Both the position numbers and the translations under genes were made by a program. A stretch of DNA of 64,000 bases from positions 2,914,001-2,978,000 of the forward strand of contig NC_013743.1 of assembly GCF_000025325.1 (NCBI RefSeq), read 5' to 3'. The notes under the pieces are model-generated. The model was not told where the DNA came from, searched no databases, and was given only the letters and a program-made list of their open reading frames with translations. Origin of the DNA: Haloterrigena turkmenica DSM 5511 (lineage in GTDB: Archaea > Halobacteriota > Halobacteria > Halobacteriales > Natrialbaceae). Positions 8,418-17,812 of the stretch are shown here, piece after piece (within the stretch, counting starts at the first letter, position 1; the number at the start of each line of letters is the position of its first letter).

Positions 8418-9688
8418 ATGGACTACGGCGCACGGTTCCGGCTCTTACCCACCACCAGACAGCGAGAGTTACTGGGCTGGCAACGTAACACCGTGCGCCA
8501 AGTCTACAACCATGCACTCTACCGACTCGACCAACTCCCCTAACAAGACGACTAAACTGTCCGGCAACGCGTCTGGCAAGTCCGCGACGAACTCCCCGAC
8601 TGGAAGCAGAAATGGTCGGAGTGGAGCAAGGTGTATTCCACCGTGCTGCAAGCCGCTGTGGAACGGATCTATCACAGCATCACCGGCCTCGCCCAACTCC
8701 GCAACAACGGACACAAAATCGGGGGGTTGAACTGGAAGAAACCACGAGAATTTCAGAGTTTCACGTCCGCCAACGCGGCTTCGAACTCGACGAAAAGAGT
8801 GGTCGCGATGGCCGTGGACGACTGATTCTCAAGAAGGTGCGTGGTGAAACAATCGACATTCCGATCCGATTGCACCGCGATCTTCCAGACGACGCCGAGG
8901 TCAAGCACGTCTCCGTCAAACAGGAATCCACCGGTACGTGGTACGCCTCGTTCGATGTCGAACAAGAGGAACCCGAGAAACCGGACATTGAGGACATCGA
9001 TCCTGCGGACACAGTAGGCATTGATCTTGGTGTCCTAAACTTCATCTATGACTCGGACGGGCGGTCAGTTGACCGCCTCAACCTGACCGATGACCGTGAA
9101 CAACTCGAACGCGAGCAACGGTCATTGTCGCGCAAGGAGTACGAGTCGAACAACTGGGAGAAGCAACGCCAGCGCGTTGCAGAAGTCCATATGGACATGC
9201 GGAACAAGAAGCGCGACTTCAAACACAAGCTTGCGCGTTTCTACACCTCGGAGTACGACGCCGTCTTCGTTGAAGACCTCAACATCAAAGGGATGCTCGA
9301 GGCTGATGGGAACGCACGGAACAAGGCAGATGTTGGGTGGCGCGACTTCATCCGTGTTCTCAAGCACCACGGTCGGAAGCACGGGTGTCACGTGGTGGAG
9401 GTTGAACCAGCGGGAACGACGAAGGAGTGCAGTCGGTGTGGTGTAGAGACAGAGAAGCCGCTGTGGGTCAGGGAGCATTCGTGCCCGTCGTGTGGTTTGG
9501 AGTTGGATCGGGATTGGAACGCGGCGTTGAACATCTTTTCTCGCGGTCTGGAGGAGCTAGGAGTGGTTCACTCCGAAGAAATGCCTGTGGAGACTGCGAC
9601 CGCTGTGGACACTGTTTCTGTGTCTGCAAGTCGCGTCGTTGAAGCAGGAAGCCCCTGCCTCAAGGAAGCCGCGTCAGCGGCTGAGTAG
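8418..9688 (+). pseudogene. tnpB: RNA-guided endonuclease TnpB, disrupted
   Basis: The frame starts at ATG 8418 (MDYGARFRLLPTTRQRELLG) and is broken by two in-frame TAA codons, at 8541-8543 and 8553-8555. It continues in the same frame through VRDELPDWKQKW to QSFT near 8765, where one missing base shifts it into the frame ending at 9688. The C-terminal RuvC part looks intact: GIDLG (first Asp), VFVEDLN (Glu), DRDWNAALN (last Asp), with a zinc finger CSRCG...CPSCG. The N-terminal wedge/recognition part is lost, so full-length TnpB should not be made, although a C-terminal fragment from an internal start is possible. Confidence 0.88.
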
Positions 9689-9695
9689 GCAGGGG
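9652..9695 (+). ncRNA. Right-end hairpin, candidate omega-RNA 3' scaffold
   Basis: CCCCTGCCT (9652-9660) pairs with AGGCAGGGG (9687-9695), enclosing a perfect inner stem AGCCGC (9667-9672)/GCGGCT (9677-9682) with a GTCA loop. It overlaps the tnpB stop, the place where IS605-family elements encode sense-overlapping transcripts and omega-RNA. Expression is not shown by sequence alone. Confidence 0.55.
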
Positions 9696-9841
9696 TAGGT
9701 CACGCTTTCCGACCGTCCTCGAGGGACGCCGGCGACCGGCGATCGTCCGCTCGCGTCGCGGAGTAGTCCCGACCCAGCGAGGGCGCGAGCCGACCGCGCC
9801 GGAGCGACACGCCTTTTTGACAGCGCCGGGCAGTTTGGAGT

Positions 9842-12013
9842 ATGGATCCAAAGCGGGAGCTTACTAGCGTCGACCTCGCCGCCCTCGTTGGGGAACTCGG
9901 TGCCTACGAGGGAGCGAAGGTCGACAAGGCCTACCTCTACGGCGACGATCTCGTCCGGCTCAAGATGCGGGACTTCGATCGGGGCCGCGTCGAACTCCTC
10001 CTCGAGGTCGGCGAGACCAAGCGGGCCCACACGGTCGCCCCCGAGCGGGTGCCCGACGCGCCCGGCCGACCGCCGCAGTTCGCGATGATGCTCCGCAATC
10101 GACTCTCCGGGGCCGATTTCGCCGGCGTCGAACAGTACGAGTTCGACCGCATCCTCGAGTTCGTCTTCGAGCGCGAGGACGGCACCACGCGGATCATCGT
10201 CGAACTGTTCGGTCAGGGGAACGTCGCCGTCACCGACGGCGAGTACGAGGTGATCGACTGCCTCGAGACCGTCCGCCTCAAGTCCCGAACCGTCGTGCCG
10301 GGCTCGCGCTACGAGTTCCCCGACAGTCGGACGAACCCGCTGACGGTCTCCCGGGAGGCGTTCGACCGCGAGATGGAAGACTCCGACACGGACGTCGTCC
10401 GGACGCTGGCGACCCAGCTCAACTTCGGCGGCCTCTACGCCGAGGAGATCTGTACCCGCGCCGGCGTCGAGAAGGCGATGGACATCGCCGAGGCCGACGA
10501 GGACGTCTACGATCGGATCTACGGCGCCATCGAACGACTCGCGCTGGACCTGCGCAACGGGAACTTCGATCCGCGGCTGTACGTCGCGGACGACGACGGC
10601 GACGAAGACGAGAGCGAATCGGGCGACGAAAACGGCGACGACTCGAGTTCCGACCGGGTCGTCGACGCGACGCCGTTCCCGCTCGAAGAGCACGTCGAAC
10701 TGGCCTCGGAGCCGTACGACTCCTTCCTCGCGGCGCTGGACGACTACTTCTACCGGCTCGAACTCGCCGACGACGAGGAGGAAACCGATCCGACCACGCA
10801 ACGACCCGACTTCGAGGAGGAGATCGCCAAGTACGAGCGGATCATCGAGCAACAGCGGGGCGCGATCGAGGGGTTCGAGCAGGAGGCCGACGCCCTCCGC
10901 GAGCAGGCCGAACTGCTGTACGCCGAGTACGGGCTGGTCGACGACATCCTCTCGACGGTTCAGGAGGCCCGCGCCCAGGATCGACCCTGGGACGAGATCG
11001 AGGAGCGCTTCGCCGAAGGAGCAGACCGCGGCATCGCGGCCGCCGAAGCCGTCGTCAACGTCGACGGCAGCGAGGGGACCGTCACCGTCGAACTCGACGG
11101 CGAGCGCATCGACCTCGTGGCCAAGCAGGGCGTCGAACAGAACGCCGACCGCCTCTACACCGAGGCCAAGCGCGTCGGGGAGAAAAAGGAGGGCGCGCTG
11201 GCGGCCATCGAGGACACCCGCGAGGACCTCGGGGAAGCCAAGGCCCGCCGAGACCGGTGGGAGGAAGCGGACGCCGCCGACGAGGGCGAGGACGATGAGG
11301 ACGACGAGGGCGAGGAGCGCGACTGGCTGTCGGAACCCTCCGTTCCGATCCGCGAGAACGAGCCGTGGTTCGACCGCTTCCGCTGGTTCCACACCAGCGA
11401 CGGCTACCTCGTGATCGGGGGGCGCAACGCCGACCAGAACGAGGAGTTAGTGAAAAAGTACCTCGAGCCCGGCGACAAGGTCCTCCACACGCAGGCCCAC
11501 GGCGGCCCCGTCACCGTGCTCAAGGCGACTGACCCCAGCGAGGCCTCCTCGTCGGACATCGAGTTACCCGACTCGAGCATCGAGGAGGCCGCGCAGTTCG
11601 CGGTCTCCTACTCGTCGGTCTGGAAGGACGGCCGCTACGCCGGCGACGTCTACGCCGTCGACTCCGATCAGGTCACCAAGACCCCCGAGAGCGGCGAGTA
11701 CCTCGAGAAGGGCGGGTTCGCGATCCGCGGCGACCGCACCTACTACCGGGACACGCCGGTCGACGTCGCGGTCGGCATCCAGTGTGCGCCCTACACGCGC
11801 GTGATCGGCGGTCCGCCGTCGGCCATCGAGGGGCAGGCGGTGACGACGATCGAAATCGAGCCGGGACGGTACGCACAGGCCGACGCGGCCAAACGGCTCT
11901 ACCGCCGGTTCCGCGAGCGCTTCGAGGACGAGTCGTTCGTCCGGAAGATCGCCAGTCCGGACCGCATCCAACACTTCATGCCGCCGGGCGGGAGTCGAAT
12001 CAGCGAGGAGTGA
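9842..12013 (+). CDS. rqcH: Archaeal RqcH/NEMF-family ribosome quality control factor (NFACT)
   Basis: 723 residues. An NFACT-N domain spans about 1-210 and contains the conserved Asp-Arg pair (EFDRI, D102-R103) that in bacterial RqcH is needed for tRNA-dependent tailing. Acidic linkers (about 250-280 and 470-485) and a long coiled coil (about 310-470) follow. The NFACT-R domain comes next (FRWFHTSDGYLVIGGRNADQNE, about 510-650), and the tail ends in FMPPGGSRISEE. The family binds stalled 50S subunits and adds Ala tails. Pelota lies 6 kb downstream. Transcription appears independent of the upstream tnpB remnant. Confidence 0.93.
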   Translation: MDPKRELTSVDLAALVGELGAYEGAKVDKAYLYGDDLVRLKMRDFDRGRVELLLEVGETKRAHTVAPERVPDAPGRPPQFAMMLRNRLSGADFAGVEQYEFDRILEFVFEREDGTTRIIVELFGQGNVAVTDGEYEVIDCLETVRLKSRTVVPGSRYEFPDSRTNPLTVSREAFDREMEDSDTDVVRTLATQLNFGGLYAEEICTRAGVEKAMDIAEADEDVYDRIYGAIERLALDLRNGNFDPRLYVADDDGDEDESESGDENGDDSSSDRVVDATPFPLEEHVELASEPYDSFLAALDDYFYRLELADDEEETDPTTQRPDFEEEIAKYERIIEQQRGAIEGFEQEADALREQAELLYAEYGLVDDILSTVQEARAQDRPWDEIEERFAEGADRGIAAAEAVVNVDGSEGTVTVELDGERIDLVAKQGVEQNADRLYTEAKRVGEKKEGALAAIEDTREDLGEAKARRDRWEEADAADEGEDDEDDEGEERDWLSEPSVPIRENEPWFDRFRWFHTSDGYLVIGGRNADQNEELVKKYLEPGDKVLHTQAHGGPVTVLKATDPSEASSSDIELPDSSIEEAAQFAVSYSSVWKDGRYAGDVYAVDSDQVTKTPESGEYLEKGGFAIRGDRTYYRDTPVDVAVGIQCAPYTRVIGGPPSAIEGQAVTTIEIEPGRYAQADAAKRLYRRFRERFEDESFVRKIASPDRIQHFMPPGGSRISEE

Positions 12014-12020
12014 CTGTTCG

Positions 12021-12305
12021 CTATTCGTTGCTCGCGTCCTCGACGCGATCCGCGTGTTTCTCGAGGTCGGCTGCGAGCGTCCGCGCCTGATCGGGCGTCA
12101 ACTCGAGCTCTTCCATATGCGCGGGGAGGTGCTCTTCGGTCATGTTGTCGAGTTCGAACTGCAACCGGACGCAGTCTGGGTTCTCCGTGTCGGTGGTCGC
12201 GTTCGCGACGGCGAACGCCTCGTTCTCGAAGTCCTGACCCTTTGCGACGGCGTCGACGAGGTCGAGCGTCGTGTAGGCGTTGACTTTCATCAGTCGATCG
12301 GTCAT
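12021..12305 (-). CDS. Small haloarchaeal protein (DUF6360-like)
   Basis: 94 residues from MTDRLMKVNAYTTLDLV. Acidic, with a pattern of strands (VRLQFELDNM) and a C-terminal helix (LTPDQARTLAADLEKHADRV). It matches what I recall of DUF6360, a haloarchaeal family of unknown role. The frame is open upstream to 12428, but that part lacks similarity and the start at 12305 is preferred. It is convergent with rqcH, whose stop is 7 nt away, and follows the reductase gene on the same strand. Confidence 0.75.
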   Translation of the reverse strand: MTDRLMKVNAYTTLDLVDAVAKGQDFENEAFAVANATTDTENPDCVRLQFELDNMTEEHLPAHMEELELTPDQARTLAADLEKHADRVEDASNE

Positions 12306-12488
12306 GTCTCCGGAGAGCCGTCGAGCGTACTTAGGCGACTCGACAGTCGAATAGGCAGTGTCCGTCGTCTTCCAGTGAGCGACTCGAGAACACCATCTCC
12401 GGTGGCTCACGTTATCGCGGGTTGGCATCAGACGAAAAAACCGCGGAACAGAAGAACGGTTTCGAAATCGAGGATCCGGATCGCGCAG

Positions 12489-14267
12489 TTAGTCGTCCGA
12501 GGTGATCGGCGTGCCGTCGGCCCGCGCGGGAGCGGGACTCGAGTCGAGGTCGTCGTCCTCGGCGTAGGGGTACCAGGTGCGCTTCGTGTTGTGCATGTAC
12601 GGGTCGTCGTAGCTGGTCTCCTCGGGCTCGACGAGTTCGGCGAGCTCCTCGTCGTCGCGGTCGGCGACGAACTCCCGGAAGCTCTGTGCCTCGCTCTCGC
12701 GGGCCTCGGCGAAGTTCTCGAGCAGGTTCGCGATCGCGCCGGGGACCTCGTCGGCGGGGACGCGCTCGGTGACCCACGAGGCGAACTGGGGCTCCTCGCC
12801 GAGACCGCCCCCGAGGCCGATGTCGAGCGCCTCGACGGGTTCGCCGTTCTTGCGCGTCTTCATCCCGCGCAGGGAGACGTCGGCGATCTGGGGCTGGGCG
12901 CACGACGCGGTACAGCCGGAGAGGTGGATGTGGAAGTCCTCGACGCCCTCCGGAAGCTCGACGTTCGCTTTGAGCCAGCGGGCGAAGCGAACCTGCCGGT
13001 TCTTCGTCTCGACGATCGAGAGCGAACAGAACTCGGTGCCGGTACAGGCGATCGAACCGCGCTGGAACGGGTGGGGATTGGGACTGTACTCCTCGAGGAC
13101 GGGCTCGGCGCGCAGGTCGTCCACGTTTGCCTCGTCCACGTCGGTGAGGATGATGTTCTGACGCTGGGTGAGTCGTACCTCGCCCGAGCCGTGTTCCTCT
13201 GCCGCGTCGGCGATCGCGTAGCCGTCGTCGACGCCGATTCGACCGACGAGGACGTTCAGTCCGACGTAGTAGTCGCCGCCAACCTGCTCGTGAACGCCGA
13301 CGTGGTCGTGTTTGCCGTCGGCCTCGCCCGCGTTGTACGAGTACGACTCGCGGAGGTCCTCGCCCGCGGTCTCGAGCTCGAAGTCGACGTACTCCTCCTG
13401 CAGCGTTTCGCGGACCTTGTCGGGGCCCCACTCGTCGACGAGGAACTTGATGCGCGCGTTGTAGCGGTCCTCGCGGTCGCCGTGGTCGCGGAACAGCGCG
13501 GAGAGCCCGCCGGCGACCTCGACGGCCTGCTCGGGCGTTGCGAAGACGTCGATGTTGCGCGCGAAGCGCGGCTCGTTGCGCGAGAGACCGCCGCCGACGC
13601 GAACGTTGTAGCCCGTCACGCTCTCCCCGTCGATCTCCTTCTCGGCGGGCTCGAACGCGAGGTCGTTGATGTCGCCCTGTCCGCAGCCCTCGTCACAGCC
13701 GGTCACCGAGACCTTCCACTTCCGCGGCAGGTTCGAGTGCGCCTCGTTCTCTTTGAACGTGTCGTGAAGCTCGGTTGCGAGCCAGTCGGCGTCGACGTGC
13801 TCGTGTTTGTCCTTGCCGGCGACCGGACAGCCGACGATGTTTCGCCAGGAGTCACCACAGGCCTGGACCGTCGAGAGACCGACGTCCTCGAGTTGCTCGA
13901 AGATCTCGGGCACGTCCTCGAGGCGGATCCAGTGGAGCTGGATCGCTTGACGAGTCGTTACGTCGAGCCAGCCGTTGCCGAACTCGGGATTTTCGACGGG
14001 ACCGCGGGAGAACTCGTCCGCGATTTCGACGATGCGTCGAAACTGGCCCGGTTCGAGGACGCCCCCCGGTGGACCGATTCGCATCATGAAATACGATTCC
14101 TGGCCGGCTCGCTGGTGGTACAGGCCGTACCACTTGAACCGCTCGAACCAGGCGTCGTGTTCGTCGTCGGGGATGGACTCCCATCCCTCCTCGGCGAAGA
14201 ATTCGATCTGGTCGCGAATATCGGTTCCGTAGAGTTCGTCCTTCCACTGCTCGACATCACTTGCCAT
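12489..14267 (-). CDS. nirA: Ferredoxin-dependent nitrite/sulfite reductase (siroheme protein)
   Basis: 592 residues in the usual duplicated layout: two ferredoxin-like half-domains (about 50-125 and 300-390) and two siroheme/4Fe-4S domains. The cluster ligands are seen as CTGTEFC (about 405-411) and GCTASC (about 450-454). An earlier VTGCDEGCGQG motif (about 190) belongs to the first half. It reduces nitrite to ammonium or sulfite to sulfide for assimilation, in the cytoplasm. Sequence alone does not settle the choice; haloarchaeal proteins of this kind are usually called nitrite reductases. No nitrate reductase or transporter is in the window. A TATA box (14292-14296) lies about 27 nt upstream of the start. 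Confidence 0.92.
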   Translation of the reverse strand: MASDVEQWKDELYGTDIRDQIEFFAEEGWESIPDDEHDAWFERFKWYGLYHQRAGQESYFMMRIGPPGGVLEPGQFRRIVEIADEFSRGPVENPEFGNGWLDVTTRQAIQLHWIRLEDVPEIFEQLEDVGLSTVQACGDSWRNIVGCPVAGKDKHEHVDADWLATELHDTFKENEAHSNLPRKWKVSVTGCDEGCGQGDINDLAFEPAEKEIDGESVTGYNVRVGGGLSRNEPRFARNIDVFATPEQAVEVAGGLSALFRDHGDREDRYNARIKFLVDEWGPDKVRETLQEEYVDFELETAGEDLRESYSYNAGEADGKHDHVGVHEQVGGDYYVGLNVLVGRIGVDDGYAIADAAEEHGSGEVRLTQRQNIILTDVDEANVDDLRAEPVLEEYSPNPHPFQRGSIACTGTEFCSLSIVETKNRQVRFARWLKANVELPEGVEDFHIHLSGCTASCAQPQIADVSLRGMKTRKNGEPVEALDIGLGGGLGEEPQFASWVTERVPADEVPGAIANLLENFAEARESEAQSFREFVADRDDEELAELVEPEETSYDDPYMHNTKRTWYPYAEDDDLDSSPAPARADGTPITSDD

Positions 14268-14291
14268 TGAATCCGTTATATACCGGGAACG

Positions 14292-14296
14292 TATAA
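14292..14296 (-). promoter_or_regulatory. TATA box of nirA
   Basis: On the minus strand CTTATACG reads through this position, about 27 nt before the nirA ATG at 14267, fitting a leaderless transcript. A second TATA-like TATATAA at 14276-14282 is too close to serve that start. Confidence 0.5.
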
Positions 14297-14329
14297 GCCC
14301 CTCCGTCTGTCGTCAGTTCTCACCGGCGC

Positions 14330-14686
14330 TTATCGATCCCGGACATCTTTGTCGCTAGCGTCCGCTCCCGTCTCAGCGTCGGGCTCTACGAGCGACTGGA
14401 CGCTCTCGGGATCGTACGGTTCGAACTCGCCGTCGATGACACGACCGATGGATAACCGATCGATCGAGTCTCGGGTGCCGCATTCGAGACACTGTCCGAC
14501 GGCATCCGCGGTCACGATCGATCCGTCGACGCCGACGTCGGTGAACCCTTCTAAGAGGACGTATGCGGGTTCACAGTCACAAAATACGCCTCGAGAGAGG
14601 GTCCAGACGTCACTGACGCTCACCTGGCGGCTATCGTTGACGCTGATCCACGCGCCGTCGTCGAGCGTTCGCAGTGCGATCGTCAT
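14330..14686 (-). CDS. Conserved haloarchaeal hypothetical protein with Cys pairs
   Basis: 118 residues starting MTIALRTLDDGAWISV; a start 10 codons upstream (14716) is possible. It has CDCEP and CLECGTRDS motifs that could bind zinc, and an acidic C-terminal tail. The family is not recognised. It sits upstream of nirA on the same strand with a 62-nt gap, so it may share regulation but probably has its own promoter. Confidence 0.6.
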   Translation of the reverse strand: MTIALRTLDDGAWISVNDSRQVSVSDVWTLSRGVFCDCEPAYVLLEGFTDVGVDGSIVTADAVGQCLECGTRDSIDRLSIGRVIDGEFEPYDPESVQSLVEPDAETGADASDKDVRDR

Positions 14687-14935
14687 ACAATCGATCGGGT
14701 CGCAACGGGTCTTCATCCGTCGGCTAGGGCAATGCTTACCGATTCGACGACGCTGGGCTGGGCGAAAATCACACGACAGCGGCCGATCCGACGGCGATTG
14801 TGCGGTCCGAGATAGGAGCGATTCTTTCTGTTATGCGGGAGACGGGTAGCGAGACGAGGCGAACGGGTGGTTCCCGACGGTTAGGCTGCACCTGCCGGGT
14901 ACAGGCCTACACGGTCGACGATGGACGCCACGCCC

Positions 14936-15229
14936 ATGGCCGATATCGATACCGATACCGAGTCCGACCTCGAGTTAGGGAAAGCATCGATCGTCTACGA
15001 GACCGCGACCGGCGACCTCGAGCGGGCGACCGTCGACAACGACCGCATCGCCTACTTTCAGGACCACTGGCTGTTCGCGTACGGCACCGACGAGGACGGC
15101 AACAACGTCGTTCGCCGCGTCCCGAAAGAGCGCGTCCGCTACGTCGAACGCTCTGTCGAAGAGATCGAGGAGACCTTCGAGTCCGGCATCGAGAAGGCGA
15201 AAGGGAAACTCGAGGAGATTCGGGACTGA
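14936..15229 (+). CDS. Small conserved haloarchaeal protein, function unknown
   Basis: 97 residues starting MADIDTDTESDLELGKASIVYE; Met at 14921 is the alternative start. It contains beta-rich segments (YFQDHWLFAYGTDEDGNNVVRRVPKERVRYVE) and ends in a charged amphipathic helix (EIEETFESGIEKAKGKLEEIRD). No catalytic motif is visible. Composition and codon use support a real gene. Confidence 0.7.
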   Translation: MADIDTDTESDLELGKASIVYETATGDLERATVDNDRIAYFQDHWLFAYGTDEDGNNVVRRVPKERVRYVERSVEEIEETFESGIEKAKGKLEEIRD

Positions 15230-15325
15230 CGGCGGACGATCGCGGGCGTGACGGCGACGCCTGGAACGGCCCGTTAGTGACGACAGTGCGCAAGAGACAT
15301 GGGGGACGTTATCGTATGTGGTCAC

Positions 15326-15703
15326 ATGTCACCTACAAATGGTACCCGCGTCGACGACGTGATGTCGACGCCGCTCGAGACGATTTCGAAGAACGCGACG
15401 ATTCAGGAGGCCGCGACGACGATGCGCGACGAGGAGATCACCGCGTTAGTTGTCACGACCGATCCCCCGTCGATCATCACCAGCACCGATCTCGTCAACG
15501 CCGCCGCCGAGGGCCGCGATCCGACCGAGCTGCGGGTCAAAGACGTGATGACGGAGTCCGTCGAGACCGTGCCGCCGGACCTCTACCTCGAGGAGGTCGC
15601 CGCGATGATGACCGGACTCGGCATCGGTCACCTGCCGGTCGTGAAAAAAGACGATTACCTCGGCATGGTCTCCTCGACCGACGTCACCGCACAACTCTCC
15701 TGA
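15326..15703 (+). CDS. CBS-domain pair protein
   Basis: 125 residues from MSPTNGTRVDDVMSTPLE; an upstream ATG at 15299 is the alternative. It contains two CBS motifs (VDDVMSTPLETISKNATIQEA...ALVVT and VKDVMTESVETVPPDLYLEE...GHLPVV...GMVSSTDV), forming one Bateman module that binds adenosyl ligands such as AMP or SAM. No effector domain is fused, so it may regulate a partner in trans. Partner unknown. Confidence 0.9.
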   Translation: MSPTNGTRVDDVMSTPLETISKNATIQEAATTMRDEEITALVVTTDPPSIITSTDLVNAAAEGRDPTELRVKDVMTESVETVPPDLYLEEVAAMMTGLGIGHLPVVKKDDYLGMVSSTDVTAQLS

Positions 15704-15727
15704 GATCGGCGTTCGGCTCCGCCGGTG

Positions 15728-16258
15728 TCAGCCGTCGATCTCGCTGCCGTCCGCCGCTTCGTTCCGGTCGATTCGTTCGATCGTCTGCCGTTGACTCTCG
15801 TCGTAGGACGCCCCGAGGGCGACCAGGAACCCGATGATCGCGGTCACGACGGCGATACTGCCGACGGCGACGATCGCGATCGGGACGATGTCTCCCGGGA
15901 GGACCTGCGCCGAGGTCAACAGCGCGACGGCCGTCACGGCCGCGACTAGCGCGAGCAGTCGACCGAACCGACCCGTGTTCAGTCCGCGATCGGATTCGTC
16001 GGTACCGCCGTCGAACAGTTCGTTGAGGACGCCCGCGTACTCGCCGTCGCCCACCGCGTTTCCGAGCGAGTGGATCGAGTGAGCGACCCACAGTCCGGCC
16101 GTGAAGTTGAGCAGCGCGACGAACGAGACGAGTCCGACCTGACCGGCGAGGAACAGCCCCGCCAGTACCGCGTTGGCGAACGCGAGTACCATGAGCGCGT
16201 GGACCGCGACCGAGCGCGTACCGAAGTCTTCGAGGAGCGTGACGTGTGCGAGCTTCAT
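15728..16258 (-). CDS. Four-helix membrane protein, haloarchaeal, unknown function
   Basis: 176 residues from MKLAHVTLLEDFG (Met at 16273 possible). Four hydrophobic helices are seen near residues 18-40, 44-65, 98-120 and 123-148, with a hydrophilic loop at about 66-97 containing GDGEYAGVLNELFDGG and an acidic C-terminal tail. No transport motif is recognised. It is convergent with the CBS gene. Confidence 0.7.
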   Translation of the reverse strand: MKLAHVTLLEDFGTRSVAVHALMVLAFANAVLAGLFLAGQVGLVSFVALLNFTAGLWVAHSIHSLGNAVGDGEYAGVLNELFDGGTDESDRGLNTGRFGRLLALVAAVTAVALLTSAQVLPGDIVPIAIVAVGSIAVVTAIIGFLVALGASYDESQRQTIERIDRNEAADGSEIDG

Positions 16259-16379
16259 GGTACTTATTAGCACCCTATGGGGATACCGCTGCGCCCTAAC
16301 AGTGAAACACTGATCGCACCGATAGACGGACGATCGCCATTGCCGTTTTCGCGGCCGCTACGCCCGCCGTAGGCGGTTC

Positions 16380-17627
16380 TCAGTCGTCAGTTCTCGATCG
16401 ACCGTCGTCGGCACCCGAGTCGCGTCGGCCGTTCAGAAGCGGCTGGCGTTCCCCGTAGGTGAGCGCTCGCCAGAGCCACTCGAGCGGCCCGAACCGGAAG
16501 TACCGCAGCCAGAGGACCGACAGCGGAATCTGGATCGCCCAGATGGCCAGGACGACACCGAGGGCCTCGACTCGAGTCACCCGGCCGAACAGCCCGAGGC
16601 CGTGGCCGTAGAAGATCGACGTGGCGAGGACGGTCTGCAGGATGTAGTTGGTGAAGGCGGTCCGGCCGACGGCGGCCAGCGCCCGGGTCGCGAGTCCGGC
16701 GGGACGCCACCGGCAGAACAGCATCACGATCCCGATGTACGCGCCGGCGAGGGGGAGACTCCCCCAGTAGTTGAACTGCCGCCAGAACAGGGCCGCACCG
16801 GCCGCCCAGTCGTTGGCTTCGATGTACCAGACGCCAACGAGGATCGCGGGGAGTCCGCTCGCGGCCCCGACGAGGATCAGCCGGCGGTAGAACTGCGACG
16901 AGCGATCGTTCGTCAGAACGCCCCACTCGAACAGCGCCATTCCGAGCAGCATGGAGCCGGCGACCCGCCAGGCGCTGTAGCCGAAGAAGCCCGACGTCTG
17001 GCGCTGGAACGCGGTCGGAGCCCGGTGGTCGAACTGGGCGATCCAGCCGCTGCGGTAGGCCTCGATTTCGGACTGCAGAACCGATTCGGCCGGCCGCCAC
17101 GAGTCCGCGATCGCGGCCGGATCCATGGTGAGCGCCGAGGCCACTTCGATGAACGACGGGATCGCCAGCAGGACGACGCCGAAGGTCGCTAGATCCCGCG
17201 GCGCGTGGTCCCGGAAGATGACGACGGCGATCGCACAGATCCCGTAGGCGACGAGGATGTCACCGTACCAGAGCAGGTAGGCGTGTGCGAGGCCGGCGAC
17301 GACGAGCAACGCGGAGCGGCGGACGTGTAAGCCGACCGCGGATCGCCCGCGCCGCTCGGCGCTGCGGGTGAACAACACGACACCGCCACCGAACAGGAGC
17401 GTGAAGATCGTGAGGAACTTCTGCTGGGCGAAGACGTGGCCGGCGAGCCAGACCCAGTAGTTGGCCCCGGTCAGGTCGCCGTACGTCGTCGGATTCGTCA
17501 GCACCACCGACGGCATCGAGAACACCCGAACGTTGACCAGCAAGATCCCGAGGAGCGCGACTCCCCGCAGGACGTCGAGGCCGACGATACGATCCGACGG
17601 CGGCGTCGGCCCGGTCTCGGAGCTCAT
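16380..17627 (-). CDS. DUF418 family integral membrane protein
   Basis: 415 residues. The N-terminal block [20 protein letters not shown] is the DUF418/acyltransferase-3-like signature, followed by eight or more membrane helices. The DUF418 C-terminal block is [31 protein letters not shown] and a final [17 protein letters not shown]. Members are membrane proteins of unknown function, possibly acyl or group transferases. It is divergent from pelA, with 185 nt between them. Confidence 0.88.
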   Translation of the reverse strand: MSSETGPTPPSDRIVGLDVLRGVALLGILLVNVRVFSMPSVVLTNPTTYGDLTGANYWVWLAGHVFAQQKFLTIFTLLFGGGVVLFTRSAERRGRSAVGLHVRRSALLVVAGLAHAYLLWYGDILVAYGICAIAVVIFRDHAPRDLATFGVVLLAIPSFIEVASALTMDPAAIADSWRPAESVLQSEIEAYRSGWIAQFDHRAPTAFQRQTSGFFGYSAWRVAGSMLLGMALFEWGVLTNDRSSQFYRRLILVGAASGLPAILVGVWYIEANDWAAGAALFWRQFNYWGSLPLAGAYIGIVMLFCRWRPAGLATRALAAVGRTAFTNYILQTVLATSIFYGHGLGLFGRVTRVEALGVVLAIWAIQIPLSVLWLRYFRFGPLEWLWRALTYGERQPLLNGRRDSGADDGRSRTDD

Positions 17628-17812
17628 CGCTTACTCGTTCCGAGGCGTGGCGGATACAAAAGAGGTGGTACAGCGGTCCGAGACGACCTGCGCTACAGAC
17701 GCCGTCCGAGGATCCGCGCCGGACTCGAGTCCCCGTTCGACGGAGCGACCCGGTCGGAGACGGCGTTTCGAGGATCGCAGCCCACTTACCCACACCCCGC
17801 GAAGCCACGCCC

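Larger units (their letters stand above)
8275..9695 (+). mobile_element. Decayed IS200/IS605-superfamily element, tnpB only (IS1341-type)
   Basis: The element consists of a tnpB pseudogene flanked by two related hairpins. The right hairpin (9652-9695) overlaps the 3' end of tnpB, as in the right end/omega-RNA region of IS605-family elements. No tnpA (Y1 transposase) is present, so it is of the IS1341 type. The exact ends are not defined: the left limit used here is the base of the left hairpin. Confidence 0.75.

Noticed and set aside
12054-14270. 738-codon plus-strand frame opposite nirA
   Set aside because: Antisense shadow of the reductase: no motif, low-complexity Val/Gly/Asp/Arg composition, and nirA on the other strand has clear siroheme and cluster motifs.
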